From Vreelandella glaciei (GTDB taxonomy: Bacteria; Pseudomonadota; Gammaproteobacteria; Pseudomonadales; Halomonadaceae): 64,000 nucleotides of DNA. Below the pieces are notes generated by a model. That model ran no database searches. It saw only the letters and a program-made list of their open reading frames with translations, and had not been told where the DNA came from. Location: NCBI RefSeq assembly GCF_013415125.1, contig NZ_JACCDE010000002.1, positions 124,001 through 188,000 on the forward strand. The letters are read 5' to 3'. The translations under genes were made by a program, and so were the position numbers. Positions 45,579 through 53,951 of this stretch are shown in pieces; position 1 is the first letter of the stretch, and every line of letters starts with the position of its first letter.

Positions 45579-46469
45579 ATGAAGGACCTGAATTTAATTA
45601 GAGTTTTTGTCACGATATATGAAACAGGAAGCGTAAGTAAGGCTGCTGAGAATCTCCATATATCTCAGCCATCGGTCAGCTACTCGCTGTCGAGGCTCAG
45701 GCAAGTGTTCAATGACCCATTGTTTAACAGGACACGAGAGGGAATGCAGCCTACCTCTTTATCCTCTCAGCTGTATCTTTCTCTTAGTCATTCTTTATCA
45801 GAAATCGAAAAGGCAATATCGCTTACGAAAAAATTTGATCCATTGACTTCAAAAAGATGTTTCAAACTTGCTTTGACGGATTTGGGTGAAGTTTTTTTTC
45901 TACCCTCAATACTTGAGTCTCTTAAATACAGGGCGCCTAGCGTTGAGCTTGAAATCATCCCAATTGATGCTTATAGCTTATCTGAATGGATTAGCAAAGA
46001 GAGGATCGATGCGGCGGTATGTAACCAAGGTTATTTACTTAAAAAGTTCACTTACAATAATATATTTCCGGAAAGATATGTGTGTATGTTAAGTGATTGC
46101 CACCCTCGCATTGGTGGTATACTTTCAATGGGGCAGTATTTAGAGGAGCGTCATGTTGTTGTTTCTGATGGAACTGGCCACCATTTAGTGGAAGATTACT
46201 TATTCGAGTCTGGTATAACAAGGAATGTTATGCTTAAAGTTCCTCACTTTAGTGTACTTCCTGATGTGATTTCTTCTAGTGATTTGTTGGTAACTCTTCC
46301 ATCTCGGGTAGCTCAGTTGTATGCAAAGCGCATGCCGTTGAAGTTTGTCGAGCTTCCTTTTTTAATTCCTGGGTTTGAAGTAGGAATTCATTATAAAGAG
46401 CATCGAGGAGATAGTTCTGCTCAATCTTGGTTCTGTGATTTCCTGATAAAAACCCTACATGAAATGTAG
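45579..46469 (+). CDS. LysR-family regulator of the mandelate operon
   Basis: A 296-residue LysR protein. DLNLIRVFVTIYETGSVSKAA and LHISQPSVSYSLSRLRQVF form the DNA-binding helix-turn-helix, followed by LFNRTREGMQPT. The effector half has LALTDLGEVFFLPSIL, DGTGHHLVEDYLF and KVPHFSVLPDVISSSDLLVT, a NahR-like layout seen in regulators of small aromatic acids. I use ATG 45579; the frame opens at 45558. The gene is clearly more AT-rich than the mdl genes it faces. Mandelate or benzoylformate is the likely effector, by position. Confidence 0.85.
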   Translation: MKDLNLIRVFVTIYETGSVSKAAENLHISQPSVSYSLSRLRQVFNDPLFNRTREGMQPTSLSSQLYLSLSHSLSEIEKAISLTKKFDPLTSKRCFKLALTDLGEVFFLPSILESLKYRAPSVELEIIPIDAYSLSEWISKERIDAAVCNQGYLLKKFTYNNIFPERYVCMLSDCHPRIGGILSMGQYLEERHVVVSDGTGHHLVEDYLFESGITRNVMLKVPHFSVLPDVISSSDLLVTLPSRVAQLYAKRMPLKFVELPFLIPGFEVGIHYKEHRGDSSAQSWFCDFLIKTLHEM

Positions 46470-46591
46470 TGAAAAATTTGGAAGAAATATTCAAAATCAT
46501 TTTTAAAAATTGTTAGCTAAGAAGTGGTTGATGGCTAAGAGCGCCTTTCAAAACTGTCGTGTGAACCGCTTAAAGCAGATCAGTGAGCAGC

Positions 46592-47175
46592 CTAATAAAG
46601 TGAAAGCATAGTAGATATCAGTCGCCGCTCATATCGTGTTGCGAGTCGTCGCATCTGTTCCAGCCAGGCGAAGGTTCTTTCCACCACCCAGCGATGACGC
46701 CCTAATCGCTGAGTATCTTCCACACCGCGTCTGACTATACGAGCCTGAATATGGCGTCTATGGCAGGCGCGGCGACAACGAGCAAAGTCGTATGCTTTGT
46801 CAGCGTGAAGCTTTCGAGGTCGCTGGCGAGAACGACCAAGGCGACCCGCAACGGGGATGAACGCGTCTAGTAAGACAGAGAGGCGAACGCTGTCAAGCAT
46901 ATTTGCCCCCCGAGAGAACGACCGCGAGCGGTGTTCCTTTTCGATCCGTCAGCAGGTGCCATTAGTGCCGGGGAGCCCACGGTCTGTCGGGTTCGGGCCG
47001 ACGGCTGATACCCCTTTTTGCCTTGATGGAGGCACTGTCCATGCACGCACGATCCCAACCAGTTGTTCAGCTTCTTGCAGGTGTTCCAGCAATGACTGAT
47101 GAAGCTTTTTCCAGACACCGGCTCATGCCAGTCACGCAGCCGTCGCCAGCAAGTGACGCCGGAACCGCATCCCAT
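46592..47175 (-). pseudogene. Broken IS5-family transposase
   Basis: Two minus-strand frames together describe one transposase. Positions 47175-46867 encode GCGSGVTCWRRLRDWHEPVS, the typical N-terminal third of IS427-like IS5 transposases, and 46900-46592 encode HADKAYDFARCRRACHRRHI, then GRHRWVVERTFAWLEQMRR and YERR, the C-terminal DDE part with its R-W-x-V-E-R-T motif. The frames differ and the middle, visible as LLEHLQEAEQLVGI and RPEPDRPW in yet other frames, is shifted more than once. The element is inactive. It lies exactly where the GC-richer mdl region changes to the AT-rich TRAP region. Confidence 0.85.
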
Positions 47176-47384
47176 TTCTTGGGGCGGAAAATTTATGTTC
47201 GCCTACTTATATCACAACGGTAAAAGTGTAGGTGTTGGAGAAAGTTGACGCCCCGTATACTGTTTTACTTGGATCAGGAAGAAAGGGCGAGATTGCGGCA
47301 GCCCCTTTTTTCCTTTATTGATATTATATAATTATAGTTCATATTATTTTATAATAGAATATTTAAAGAATTTATGGAATTATA

Positions 47385-48728
47385 TTAAAAAGCTGAGTTT
47401 GGCAACCAAAGTGAAAGTACTGGGAAAGAAAGTAGCATGGCTAAGACAACAAAGTCTAAAATAAGGAAAGCACCTGCTCCCTGAAACACAGAAGTTAAAG
47501 TTACGCTGGGAGGGGTCACCCCTCGTATAACAAATATGTTTAAACCAACGGGGGGAGTTATTAGACCAATCTCCAATAGCTTTATTACTATTACGCCGAA
47601 CCATATAAGATCAACACCATATGCAGACATGATCGGGACTGTGAATGGTAGCGTTAGAACAAGAATGCCAATTGAATCAAGAAACATTCCAATTACTAAG
47701 TAAAAAACAACTATTGCCAGCAAGACTACAACAAAAGGAGGGTCGATACTCGATAGCCAGTCAAGTATCCATGGTGTTACCCGACTAAGAGAGATGAAAG
47801 TCGTAAAAAGCTTTGCCGCCAAAGCAATTAAAAAAATTGCGGCTGTCTGACGAACAGTTTCTTTCCCTGCCTCAATTACACTGGAGAGTTTAAGCTTCTG
47901 ACGGGCAATTCCAATCATCACCGCCACAGCCAAGCTTACAGCCGCTGCTTCAGTTGGGGTAAATATTCCTGAGTATATTCCACCAACAACGACAAAAAAT
48001 AGTAAAAAAGATGGCCATAAACCTATAACAGCCTCAATTTTATCTTTTTTACCGATATCGTCTTTTAGCTTTGGACCATCTTGTGGCCTGATGGTACACC
48101 ATATGGAAATTGTTAAAATAAAACCTACCAACGTTAGAAGGCCAGGAACAACGCCGGCAAGAAAGAGGTTGTTAACGGATTGCTCTGTGAAAATTGCGTA
48201 AATCACAAACAGCAGGCTTGGTGGAATTAGCGATCCAAGGGTTCCGCCCGCAGCAACAGAACCAGAAGCTAAGCGGGGGTGGTAATTGTATTTCAACATT
48301 TCTGGAACTGCAATTCGTCCCATTGCAGCAGCACAAGCAACACTCGATCCTGTGATCGCTGAAAAGCCAGCACAGCCATTAACAGAAGCAATAGCTAAGC
48401 CACCAGGAAGCTTTCTTAAAAGAATACGCAATGACTTATAAAGGTCTGTTGTTATGTCGGCATGATATGCTATGTGCCCTAAGCCTATAAACAGAGGAAT
48501 CATGCTTAATGGATATGAGTGAACAAAAGCATAAGCATTTGTCTCAATCAATTGAAGAGCAGGTTTAAGCCCTGACTGAATATTCAAGTCGGATCCTGGA
48601 CGCCAACCAAAATAGACGATTAGCCCAATTGAGGCACAGCTCCCTAGGCTATATGCAATAGGGACTTTCAATGCTAGTAATATCAACACAAAAGTAACTA
48701 CTATAGATGCTAAAAAGATAGGATCCAC
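47385..48728 (-). CDS. TRAP transporter large permease (DctM type), AT-rich operon
   Basis: A 447-residue DctM-type permease. GGTLGSLIPPSLLFVIYAIF, IFTPTEAAAVSLAVAVMIG and LITPPVGLNIFVIRGVTPP show the family, with about twelve hydrophobic spans. It ends an operon of five genes read leftwards from 52320: M29-like enzyme, small membrane protein, dctP, dctQ, dctM. Codon use is AT-rich, unlike the TRAP of the mandelate operon. The cargo is unknown. Confidence 0.9.
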   Translation of the reverse strand: MDPIFLASIVVTFVLILLALKVPIAYSLGSCASIGLIVYFGWRPGSDLNIQSGLKPALQLIETNAYAFVHSYPLSMIPLFIGLGHIAYHADITTDLYKSLRILLRKLPGGLAIASVNGCAGFSAITGSSVACAAAMGRIAVPEMLKYNYHPRLASGSVAAGGTLGSLIPPSLLFVIYAIFTEQSVNNLFLAGVVPGLLTLVGFILTISIWCTIRPQDGPKLKDDIGKKDKIEAVIGLWPSFLLFFVVVGGIYSGIFTPTEAAAVSLAVAVMIGIARQKLKLSSVIEAGKETVRQTAAIFLIALAAKLFTTFISLSRVTPWILDWLSSIDPPFVVVLLAIVVFYLVIGMFLDSIGILVLTLPFTVPIMSAYGVDLIWFGVIVIKLLEIGLITPPVGLNIFVIRGVTPPSVTLTSVFQGAGAFLILDFVVLAMLLSFPVLSLWLPNSAF

Positions 48729-48730
48729 GA

Positions 48731-49240
48731 TTAAACCCCACGCAATAAGCTACGAAAATCATAAACCGCCATAATTGCTAGACGGAAAAGAAAAAATAAT
48801 ATACCAATTGTGAAAAGGAAGTGCCCAATCCATACGGGTATATCAAGAACACCGGAGTAGTATTCTTGAGTACTCCAGGCTTTTGACATCCCATTGGTTG
48901 CTGCCCACGCTAGAAGAAACAAAAAAATTAGGCCAACGCTATGCTCTAATAAAGCAAGAATTTTTTTTCCCTTTTTATCTAAGCCTTCCGTGAATACATC
49001 GACACTAATATGCAGCCTGCAAGCTGTGATTAAAGCGAGAGGGAACATGATAACAATGACCATGAGCTCCTGAACCAAAAGTATGTCATCAGGTATTATT
49101 GGCCTTCCTATCCATCGGCTAATCACATTAGTGGTAACAATGATAGCCATTCCGTAGAAAGCTATAACAGAAATATTTAGCATAAACAGCTCAGCCCGAT
49201 TGGGCTGAGCAGGGGGTAAGTTTAGTTCTATGTTACCCAT
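48731..49240 (-). CDS. TRAP transporter small permease (DctQ type), AT-rich operon
   Basis: A 169-residue DctQ-type protein. Hydrophobic spans include FMLNISVIAFYGMAIIVTTN, LMVIVIMFPLALITA, VGLIFLFLLAWAA and VWIGHFLFTIGILFFLFRL. The stretch TACRLHISVDVF gives the family H-I-x-V-D loop. It begins one base after the dctP stop and ends two bases before the dctM start. Confidence 0.88.
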   Translation of the reverse strand: MGNIELNLPPAQPNRAELFMLNISVIAFYGMAIIVTTNVISRWIGRPIIPDDILLVQELMVIVIMFPLALITACRLHISVDVFTEGLDKKGKKILALLEHSVGLIFLFLLAWAATNGMSKAWSTQEYYSGVLDIPVWIGHFLFTIGILFFLFRLAIMAVYDFRSLLRGV

Positions 49241-49241
49241 T

Positions 49242-50270
49242 TTATTCTACCTTGGTTTTTTCAATTTTATAGTTATCTATAAGGGTGTAGTACTCTTCAA
49301 GAAAGTGCTCGGCATCTACACCATTACTCTCTAATCTACCTTTCCATTCATTAATTGATAATTTGCTGGATTCATTAAGTAGCGCTTTATCTTCTTCTGA
49401 AAGATAAGATATATTTATTGATTCATCTTCCTGAAATTTCCTTTTTGCGGATTCATTACTGTTCTTCAAAGATTTATAGAAGTGATCAATGAAATCTTCA
49501 GAAGTCTCGTTAACAACATTTTTGTTGTGTTCGTTAAGTGAGTTGTAAGAGAATTTATTGGCAAATATTCCAAAAGACAAGTTTTGGCCCCAGTCCATCT
49601 CGAGGATGTAAGGTGCTACTTCATATTGACGATACGCATCAATAGAATAGTAATAATTTTGGTTGCAATCCAAAAGCCCTGAGTCCAATGCTTGATATAC
49701 ATCAGCCTGACTCATGCTGATGACTTCCGCACCGAGGGTTTCTAGTGTATCTGCATATGGTCCTGAAGCACGAATCTTGAGATTTTTAATATCTTCAAGG
49801 CTATTAACTTCGGAGCGGCAGATTAGCTGAACAGGCCCAGATGTGAAATTAGTTAAATATACAACCCCAGATTTTTCGAACTCTTCCTGCAAAGTTTCGC
49901 TATTCTTTGATAGATCATGGATGGCACGCATTCCAACCCACATATCGCTGTTTTCAACAGGAAGGTCGCCTATATTGTATGCTTGTAACTGCTGCGGCGT
50001 AAAAAACCCCACAACAGTTCCAGCGTCGGCGACTCCACTTTCGATGGCTGTTAGTGTGTCCCGTCCTCCTACCAGAGATCCTCCCCAGTAGAAGTCTATT
50101 TTAATTTCTGCGTCAGACCTTTTTTCTAGCTCTGAAGCCATCCACTCCATCGCTTCAGCCCTGACTCCTCTATTAGGCCCATAATCGGCGAAACGTAGAA
50201 CGGTAGATGCTTCAGCAGAAAGAATGGTAAGCCCTATAAGCCCGATGGCGGCCGCACTTGTTTTTTGCAT
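49242..50270 (-). CDS. TRAP transporter periplasmic binding protein (DctP), AT-rich operon
   Basis: A secreted 342-residue DctP-family protein: signal peptide MQKTSAAAIGLIGLTILSAE, then mature STVLRFADYGPN. LKIRASGPYADTLETLGAEV carries the arginine expected to bind a carboxylate, and DVYQALDSGLLDCNQNYYYS is the later family motif. That second motif is unusual in having a Cys and three Tyr, which could point to an aromatic or larger ligand. Its relation to the enzyme gene upstream (50764-52320) implies that the enzyme acts on what is taken up here. Confidence 0.9.
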   Translation of the reverse strand: MQKTSAAAIGLIGLTILSAEASTVLRFADYGPNRGVRAEAMEWMASELEKRSDAEIKIDFYWGGSLVGGRDTLTAIESGVADAGTVVGFFTPQQLQAYNIGDLPVENSDMWVGMRAIHDLSKNSETLQEEFEKSGVVYLTNFTSGPVQLICRSEVNSLEDIKNLKIRASGPYADTLETLGAEVISMSQADVYQALDSGLLDCNQNYYYSIDAYRQYEVAPYILEMDWGQNLSFGIFANKFSYNSLNEHNKNVVNETSEDFIDHFYKSLKNSNESAKRKFQEDESINISYLSEEDKALLNESSKLSINEWKGRLESNGVDAEHFLEEYYTLIDNYKIEKTKVE

Positions 50271-50329
50271 TTTATAAAACTCCTGGTCAGGGTTTAATTG
50301 TTATGTCGTATTTTGTCGCAGGGATATCG

Positions 50330-50749
50330 CTATGCCATAGTGGTTAATCTTTGAAAAGGTGTTTTGGTGAGTAAATCCATCGTTATCATTGATGCCAACA
50401 TAATGGCGAAAGGGGCAAAATGTGACATGGGGTATGCTACTTTCCCAAAGTACATGGCTAGGAATCCAACGATAAGTACTATAGTTGCTGATGTTAGCGA
50501 ACGCCTTGGGTTGGAAAATAGGCATTCATATCCAATTCCTATTAACATGCCAAGGCTCATTGCTGGGCAGTTCGACACCATATGTAAAAACATGTGAGGA
50601 TCGAATTGGAAGTTGCTTATGCAGAGTGGATCATGACCCAGTGTGTAATGATCTATCATGAAGCCAGCAAACATCATTCCATGCGAAGGTGTTGCTATGC
50701 ATTTGTATATGCCCACATGGAATTTCTTGATTTCATTGTGATAGACCAT
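50330..50749 (-). CDS. Small His-rich membrane protein of unknown function
   Basis: A 139-residue protein that I do not recognise. It appears to have four membrane segments: around 21-34 (PSHGMMFAGFMIDH), 57-78 (MVSNCPAMSLGMLIGIGYEC), 84-106 (SLTSATIVLIVGFLAMYFGK) and 111-127. Histidines fall at 4, 11, 23, 34, 39, 52, 56 and 110, several at the edges of helices, a pattern compatible with metal or haem contact. It starts 14 bases after the stop of the M29-like enzyme and lies 59 bases before dctP, so it is co-transcribed with both. It may be an accessory to the enzyme or transporter. No function is claimed. Confidence 0.7.
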   Translation of the reverse strand: MVYHNEIKKFHVGIYKCIATPSHGMMFAGFMIDHYTLGHDPLCISNFQFDPHMFLHMVSNCPAMSLGMLIGIGYECLFSNPRRSLTSATIVLIVGFLAMYFGKVAYPMSHFAPFAIMLASMITMDLLTKTPFQRLTTMA

Positions 50750-50763
50750 CGTTAATTACTCCC

Positions 50764-52320
50764 TTAATCACAGCAATTGCTTTTAAAAGTGGCTGGTTCT
50801 ACACCGCTATGGCCACAGCAACCACCTGCCCAGAATTCTTTCCCTTTCCCCTGGCAGTATTTGTTATCGGCTCCGACCATTTCCATGAATTTTGGATGAT
50901 CATTTCTACAAATATCTAGCTCATGCTTTACCCAACCTAGAGGGTCTTCTCCATAATCTTTCCAGTAATCTCCTTTCATATTAAGTCCAGGGACAGCTGG
51001 ATTCCATGACTCGTCTAGCCAAAGGCCAGGATCTCCATATTTTGAGGCCAATTTTCTTATTGCAGGATCATCTAGGGCTTGAAGACGACCATCTTTTATG
51101 AGGAGTTCGTTATCTCCAGCCATTTCTAAATGGTAAGTTGGGAAGTAAAGGTGTAAGTGCCAATGACCGACCGGAAAGCCCTGGCGAGCAGCTTTACGCT
51201 CATCCATAGACGAAATAATTGTCCCAAAGCCCATATGTATAACACCTGAACGAACCCGCTCATAAAGACAGTTTACAAACCCGGAGGGAAAGTCCTTTCT
51301 CGGACGGTGAATATGTGGGTTGGTACCGATAGAGGCTTCCCACCAATACATAAGCCCTTTACCTGGGAATCCTGGATATTGGAGATCTTTAGTTTTCTCC
51401 ATCATATCTCTAAGCTTATCTCCAAACTCTCCTCCTGCATTGATTTTAGTTATTTTCGAATTTTCAACGATTAGCTGTGTCCAGTCACAAGGCGCAATAT
51501 GATTAGTAGTTCCTGCAATAACCCCGTTTCCATCTTCCTTGTTTAGAAACATCCAGGGGCGGCCAGTAATATGCCCAGGAAGATACGTTGCTCCGAACTT
51601 AGGATTTCCTTCCCAAGTCTTATTTACTAATTTTGGATTGTAAAACTCTCTTTTATCATCCCAGTATTCATCGTGGTTGGTGAATTCGATATCTGTCCCT
51701 TCTGGGTCAACAATACGTGCCCGTTTAGCTGCTCTGATGCGTTTCCACGTCCATTCATCAATTGCATTGATAACTTCAATAGGCATTGCGTGAGCAGGGG
51801 AGGCCAGAATTTCAGGAGTTATAAATGGCATCCTTTGTATTTTGACATGCTTGTCTGTGAGTACTGGGCCACCATAACCCATAAAAATTTTATCAAACTC
51901 TTTCTTAGCAGCTTCTTCTTCCCATTCATCCATCCACTGGGCAAGTTCTTTAGTTCTGAATAAGTAATAGTCTACCTCATCCGCACCAACCCATTGCTTA
52001 ATATCACCTCGATCTATGTAGCGTATTTCATATTTAACCTTATATTTTTCAAGTATTTTTTTGCATGCTTCAATAACCATTGGGCTATGCCAATTGTCAA
52101 CTCTAAGCAAAATTCTTTCACCTGGCTGTAGGTCCCAACATGCATTTAGTCCATGGTTGTATGGGCGTTTTGCCACATGCTCTAGGTAAGGCATCAACTG
52201 TTCGGAGTGCGTTACCTCCACATATGGTGGGCAGCGTGGGGGGCGAGAACCTGACAAGGGAGGGTGCTCAAATGATGGAGCAAGTGAGCGAGCCATGTCG
52301 AGGCGGGTTTTTTGATTCAT
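50764..52320 (-). CDS. M29 aminopeptidase / NicX-fold-like putative metalloenzyme, function unknown
   Basis: A 518-residue soluble protein. The N-terminal part LNACWDLQPGERILLRVDNW followed by ACKKILEKYKVKYEIRYIDR is the nucleotide-like fold found at the start of aminopeptidase T (M29) and of 2,5-dihydroxypyridine dioxygenase NicX. Further on come EASIGTNPHIHRP (328-340), VIHMGFGT (360-367) and GHWHLHLYFP (385-394). NicX binds iron through a His in the SHIGWG motif and an H-x-D pair; the corresponding places here hold His362 and a His386/388/390 cluster, an H-x-H-x-H replacing H-x-D. A Cys-rich tail ends GGCCGHSG to NCCD. It opens an operon with a TRAP system. A hydrolase or ring-cleavage dioxygenase is possible. 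The match is by eye and remote. Confidence 0.6.
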   Translation of the reverse strand: MNQKTRLDMARSLAPSFEHPPLSGSRPPRCPPYVEVTHSEQLMPYLEHVAKRPYNHGLNACWDLQPGERILLRVDNWHSPMVIEACKKILEKYKVKYEIRYIDRGDIKQWVGADEVDYYLFRTKELAQWMDEWEEEAAKKEFDKIFMGYGGPVLTDKHVKIQRMPFITPEILASPAHAMPIEVINAIDEWTWKRIRAAKRARIVDPEGTDIEFTNHDEYWDDKREFYNPKLVNKTWEGNPKFGATYLPGHITGRPWMFLNKEDGNGVIAGTTNHIAPCDWTQLIVENSKITKINAGGEFGDKLRDMMEKTKDLQYPGFPGKGLMYWWEASIGTNPHIHRPRKDFPSGFVNCLYERVRSGVIHMGFGTIISSMDERKAARQGFPVGHWHLHLYFPTYHLEMAGDNELLIKDGRLQALDDPAIRKLASKYGDPGLWLDESWNPAVPGLNMKGDYWKDYGEDPLGWVKHELDICRNDHPKFMEMVGADNKYCQGKGKEFWAGGCCGHSGVEPATFKSNCCD

Positions 52321-52353
52321 AATACATCACCTAAAGATACGGGATTTTTAAAT

Positions 52354-52425
52354 TGCATGCATTGAACGCATTACAAAGCATAGATGGTAATTTATGTCGC
52401 TGTTAGTGCTAATTTTGCATGCAAA
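52354..52425. promoter_or_regulatory. Two TGCATGCA-type operator candidates upstream of the M29-like operon
   Basis: TGCATGCA (52354-52361) and TTTGCATGCAAA (52414-52425, perfect 12-bp palindrome) lie 34-105 bases upstream of the enzyme start at 52320. They share the core of the 18-bp palindrome at 52455-52472. The divergent GntR gene makes its product the obvious candidate ligand. Confidence 0.5.
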
Positions 52426-52454
52426 TATAGACATTGGTCTAATTTTGTGATTTC

Positions 52455-52472
52455 TATTATATGCATATAATA
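52455..52472. promoter_or_regulatory. 18-bp perfect palindrome upstream of the GntR gene
   Basis: TATTATATGCATATAATA reads the same on both strands. It centres 48 bases before the GntR start at 52511, in the position of an autoregulatory operator. Perfect palindromes of 12-18 bp are usual for FadR-type GntR regulators. Confidence 0.6.
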
Positions 52473-52510
52473 TTTAATAATATAAAAGATTTAAAAATCT
52501 TGGGGGATAA

Positions 52511-53248
52511 ATGAGCATTAATCTTGAGAGTGTAGTGTTTGCTTTGAGGGAGCAAGTGTTAGACGGGTTGTACGCTCCGGGTGAGAAATTAAGAGAAGTC
52601 TCTGTTGCTAAAAGCCTAAATGTATCCCGAACTTTAGCCAGACTTGCTATGAGTGAGTTAGAGCATGAAGGGTTGTTAGTGAGAGAACCTAATCGTGGTA
52701 CGAGAATAAGAAAATTCACTATTCAAGAAATAACTGATGCAATAGAGGTGCGTGGCGAGCTTGAAGCTATGGCTGTTAGGCTTGCAGCGGAGAAGGGAAT
52801 ACCTGATAGCCTTGCCTCGGAAATGAAAGCTCTTATAAACCGATCTGAATATTTGCTTTCTTGTGGTGTTGTTGATGAAATGCAAAGAGAGGAGTGGGTG
52901 AATATCAATGAGGAGTTTCATAAGTTGTTAGTTATTGCTTCTGGAAATTGGGCTATAGAAACAGCAATTAACCAAATATCACGTATTCCGCTAGTTTCAA
53001 CGCGAGCTATAATATTCGATAGAAAAAATAAAGAGAAAAATTTAGCTCAGCTTCATTCTGCTCATGCTGATCATTGTATAATTTTATCCTCAATACTGAC
53101 TCGACAGGGGCAAAGAGCCGAATCGCGCATGCGTGAGCACGCATATAGTAACGCTCGAAACAAAAACCTTAATTTAGCTAATCCTGAAACGATGTTTTTG
53201 GCTAGAAGCCTACCAGGAGGAGTTCTTATAATTAAATCTGATGTTTAG
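52511..53248 (+). CDS. GntR-family (FadR/FCD type) regulator of the M29-like operon
   Basis: A 245-residue regulator. The N-terminal winged helix-turn-helix reads LREQVLDGLYAPGEKLREVS and SLNVSRTLARLAMSELEHEG, followed by wing VREPNRGTRIRKF. The C-terminal FCD domain (about 72-225) has EVRGELEAMAVRLAAEKG, EEFHKLLVIASGN and HADHCIILSSIL, in which His and Glu/Asp residues usually bind a metal near the effector carboxylate. The ribosome site is GGGGGATAA. It is divergent from the enzyme-TRAP operon and separated from it by three TGCATGCA-like palindromes. An organic acid taken up by the TRAP system is the likely effector. Confidence 0.88.
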   Translation: MSINLESVVFALREQVLDGLYAPGEKLREVSVAKSLNVSRTLARLAMSELEHEGLLVREPNRGTRIRKFTIQEITDAIEVRGELEAMAVRLAAEKGIPDSLASEMKALINRSEYLLSCGVVDEMQREEWVNINEEFHKLLVIASGNWAIETAINQISRIPLVSTRAIIFDRKNKEKNLAQLHSAHADHCIILSSILTRQGQRAESRMREHAYSNARNKNLNLANPETMFLARSLPGGVLIIKSDV

Positions 53249-53760
53249 AAAATTTAGTGATTTAGACATACTAGATAGAGGCTCCAAGAGCAACACTATT
53301 TAATGAACGACTGGCGTGCTTCCTTGTTTCTTCATCAACATCTCTCAGAGCACTTCAGGCGTGCACTTGGAGACCTAAATTCATAGAGTCCTGAATCCAT
53401 AGAATAACTGCAGTACTTGGGATCACATGGTAGAGGCAGGAGGGCCAGCATACGGCTGACCATTGGCTAGCTTACGATATCGCGGCTCATTTTTTGTGCA
53501 ATCCTTATTTTTCACTCCCCTTTATCCTTTTGTCGCAATCAGAAATAAATTATTGCTTCCTAGGGTTGGGGCAGATGAACGTTACGCCGCGGGAAAGCCA
53601 TTTTATCGGTTTAAAGGACAAATGAAAGTGAGATCCTTACTAATGGTGATGAGTACCCCCTTCGTGGCTAATTCAGAATTTTCCTTTTAAAATAAATAAT
53701 TAACCCCTTCTTCACGGTACTACTTAGGGAGTTGAAAGGAAAAATACGATCTCATTCGAG
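53249..53760. other. Intergenic region between GntR gene and second ben/cat set
   Basis: About 500 bases with no recognisable gene. A 75-codon frame at 53463-53690 has no family features. Composition changes from AT-rich to mixed near its middle, suggesting that this is the right-hand border of the AT-rich insert. I found no insertion-sequence ends. Confidence 0.4.
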
Positions 53761-53775
53761 ATACCTATGAAGTAT
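53761..53775. promoter_or_regulatory. BenM/CatM-type LysR operator upstream of the second catA
   Basis: ATAC-CTATGAA-GTAT fits the ATAC-N7-GTAT consensus exactly. It lies 177-191 bases before the catA start at 53952. Together with the site at 29007 it predicts that both ben/cat sets answer to one muconate- or benzoate-responsive LysR regulator. Confidence 0.7.
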
Positions 53776-53951
53776 GGAAAGAAACTCAAACGATATTGGT
53801 CTGGTGGTTGCGACCTGACCGATATTAGTGTCGAGCATAGCAACAACTGTCGTCTTTAGGCCCAAGATAGACGTTCCCCAACCTCACCTTGAATCACTGA
53901 CGCTATCGCCGGGCTCCAAGACAACAAGAAAACCAACGATAGGGTTTCATC

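Noticed and set aside
50764..52320. Considered as a genuine NicX 2,5-dihydroxypyridine dioxygenase
   Set aside because: The H-x-D iron pair is not present in that form, the protein is much longer, and no other nicotinate-pathway gene is nearby.
53463..53690. 75-codon plus-strand frame before the second catA
   Set aside because: No domain and weak start context; probably chance.
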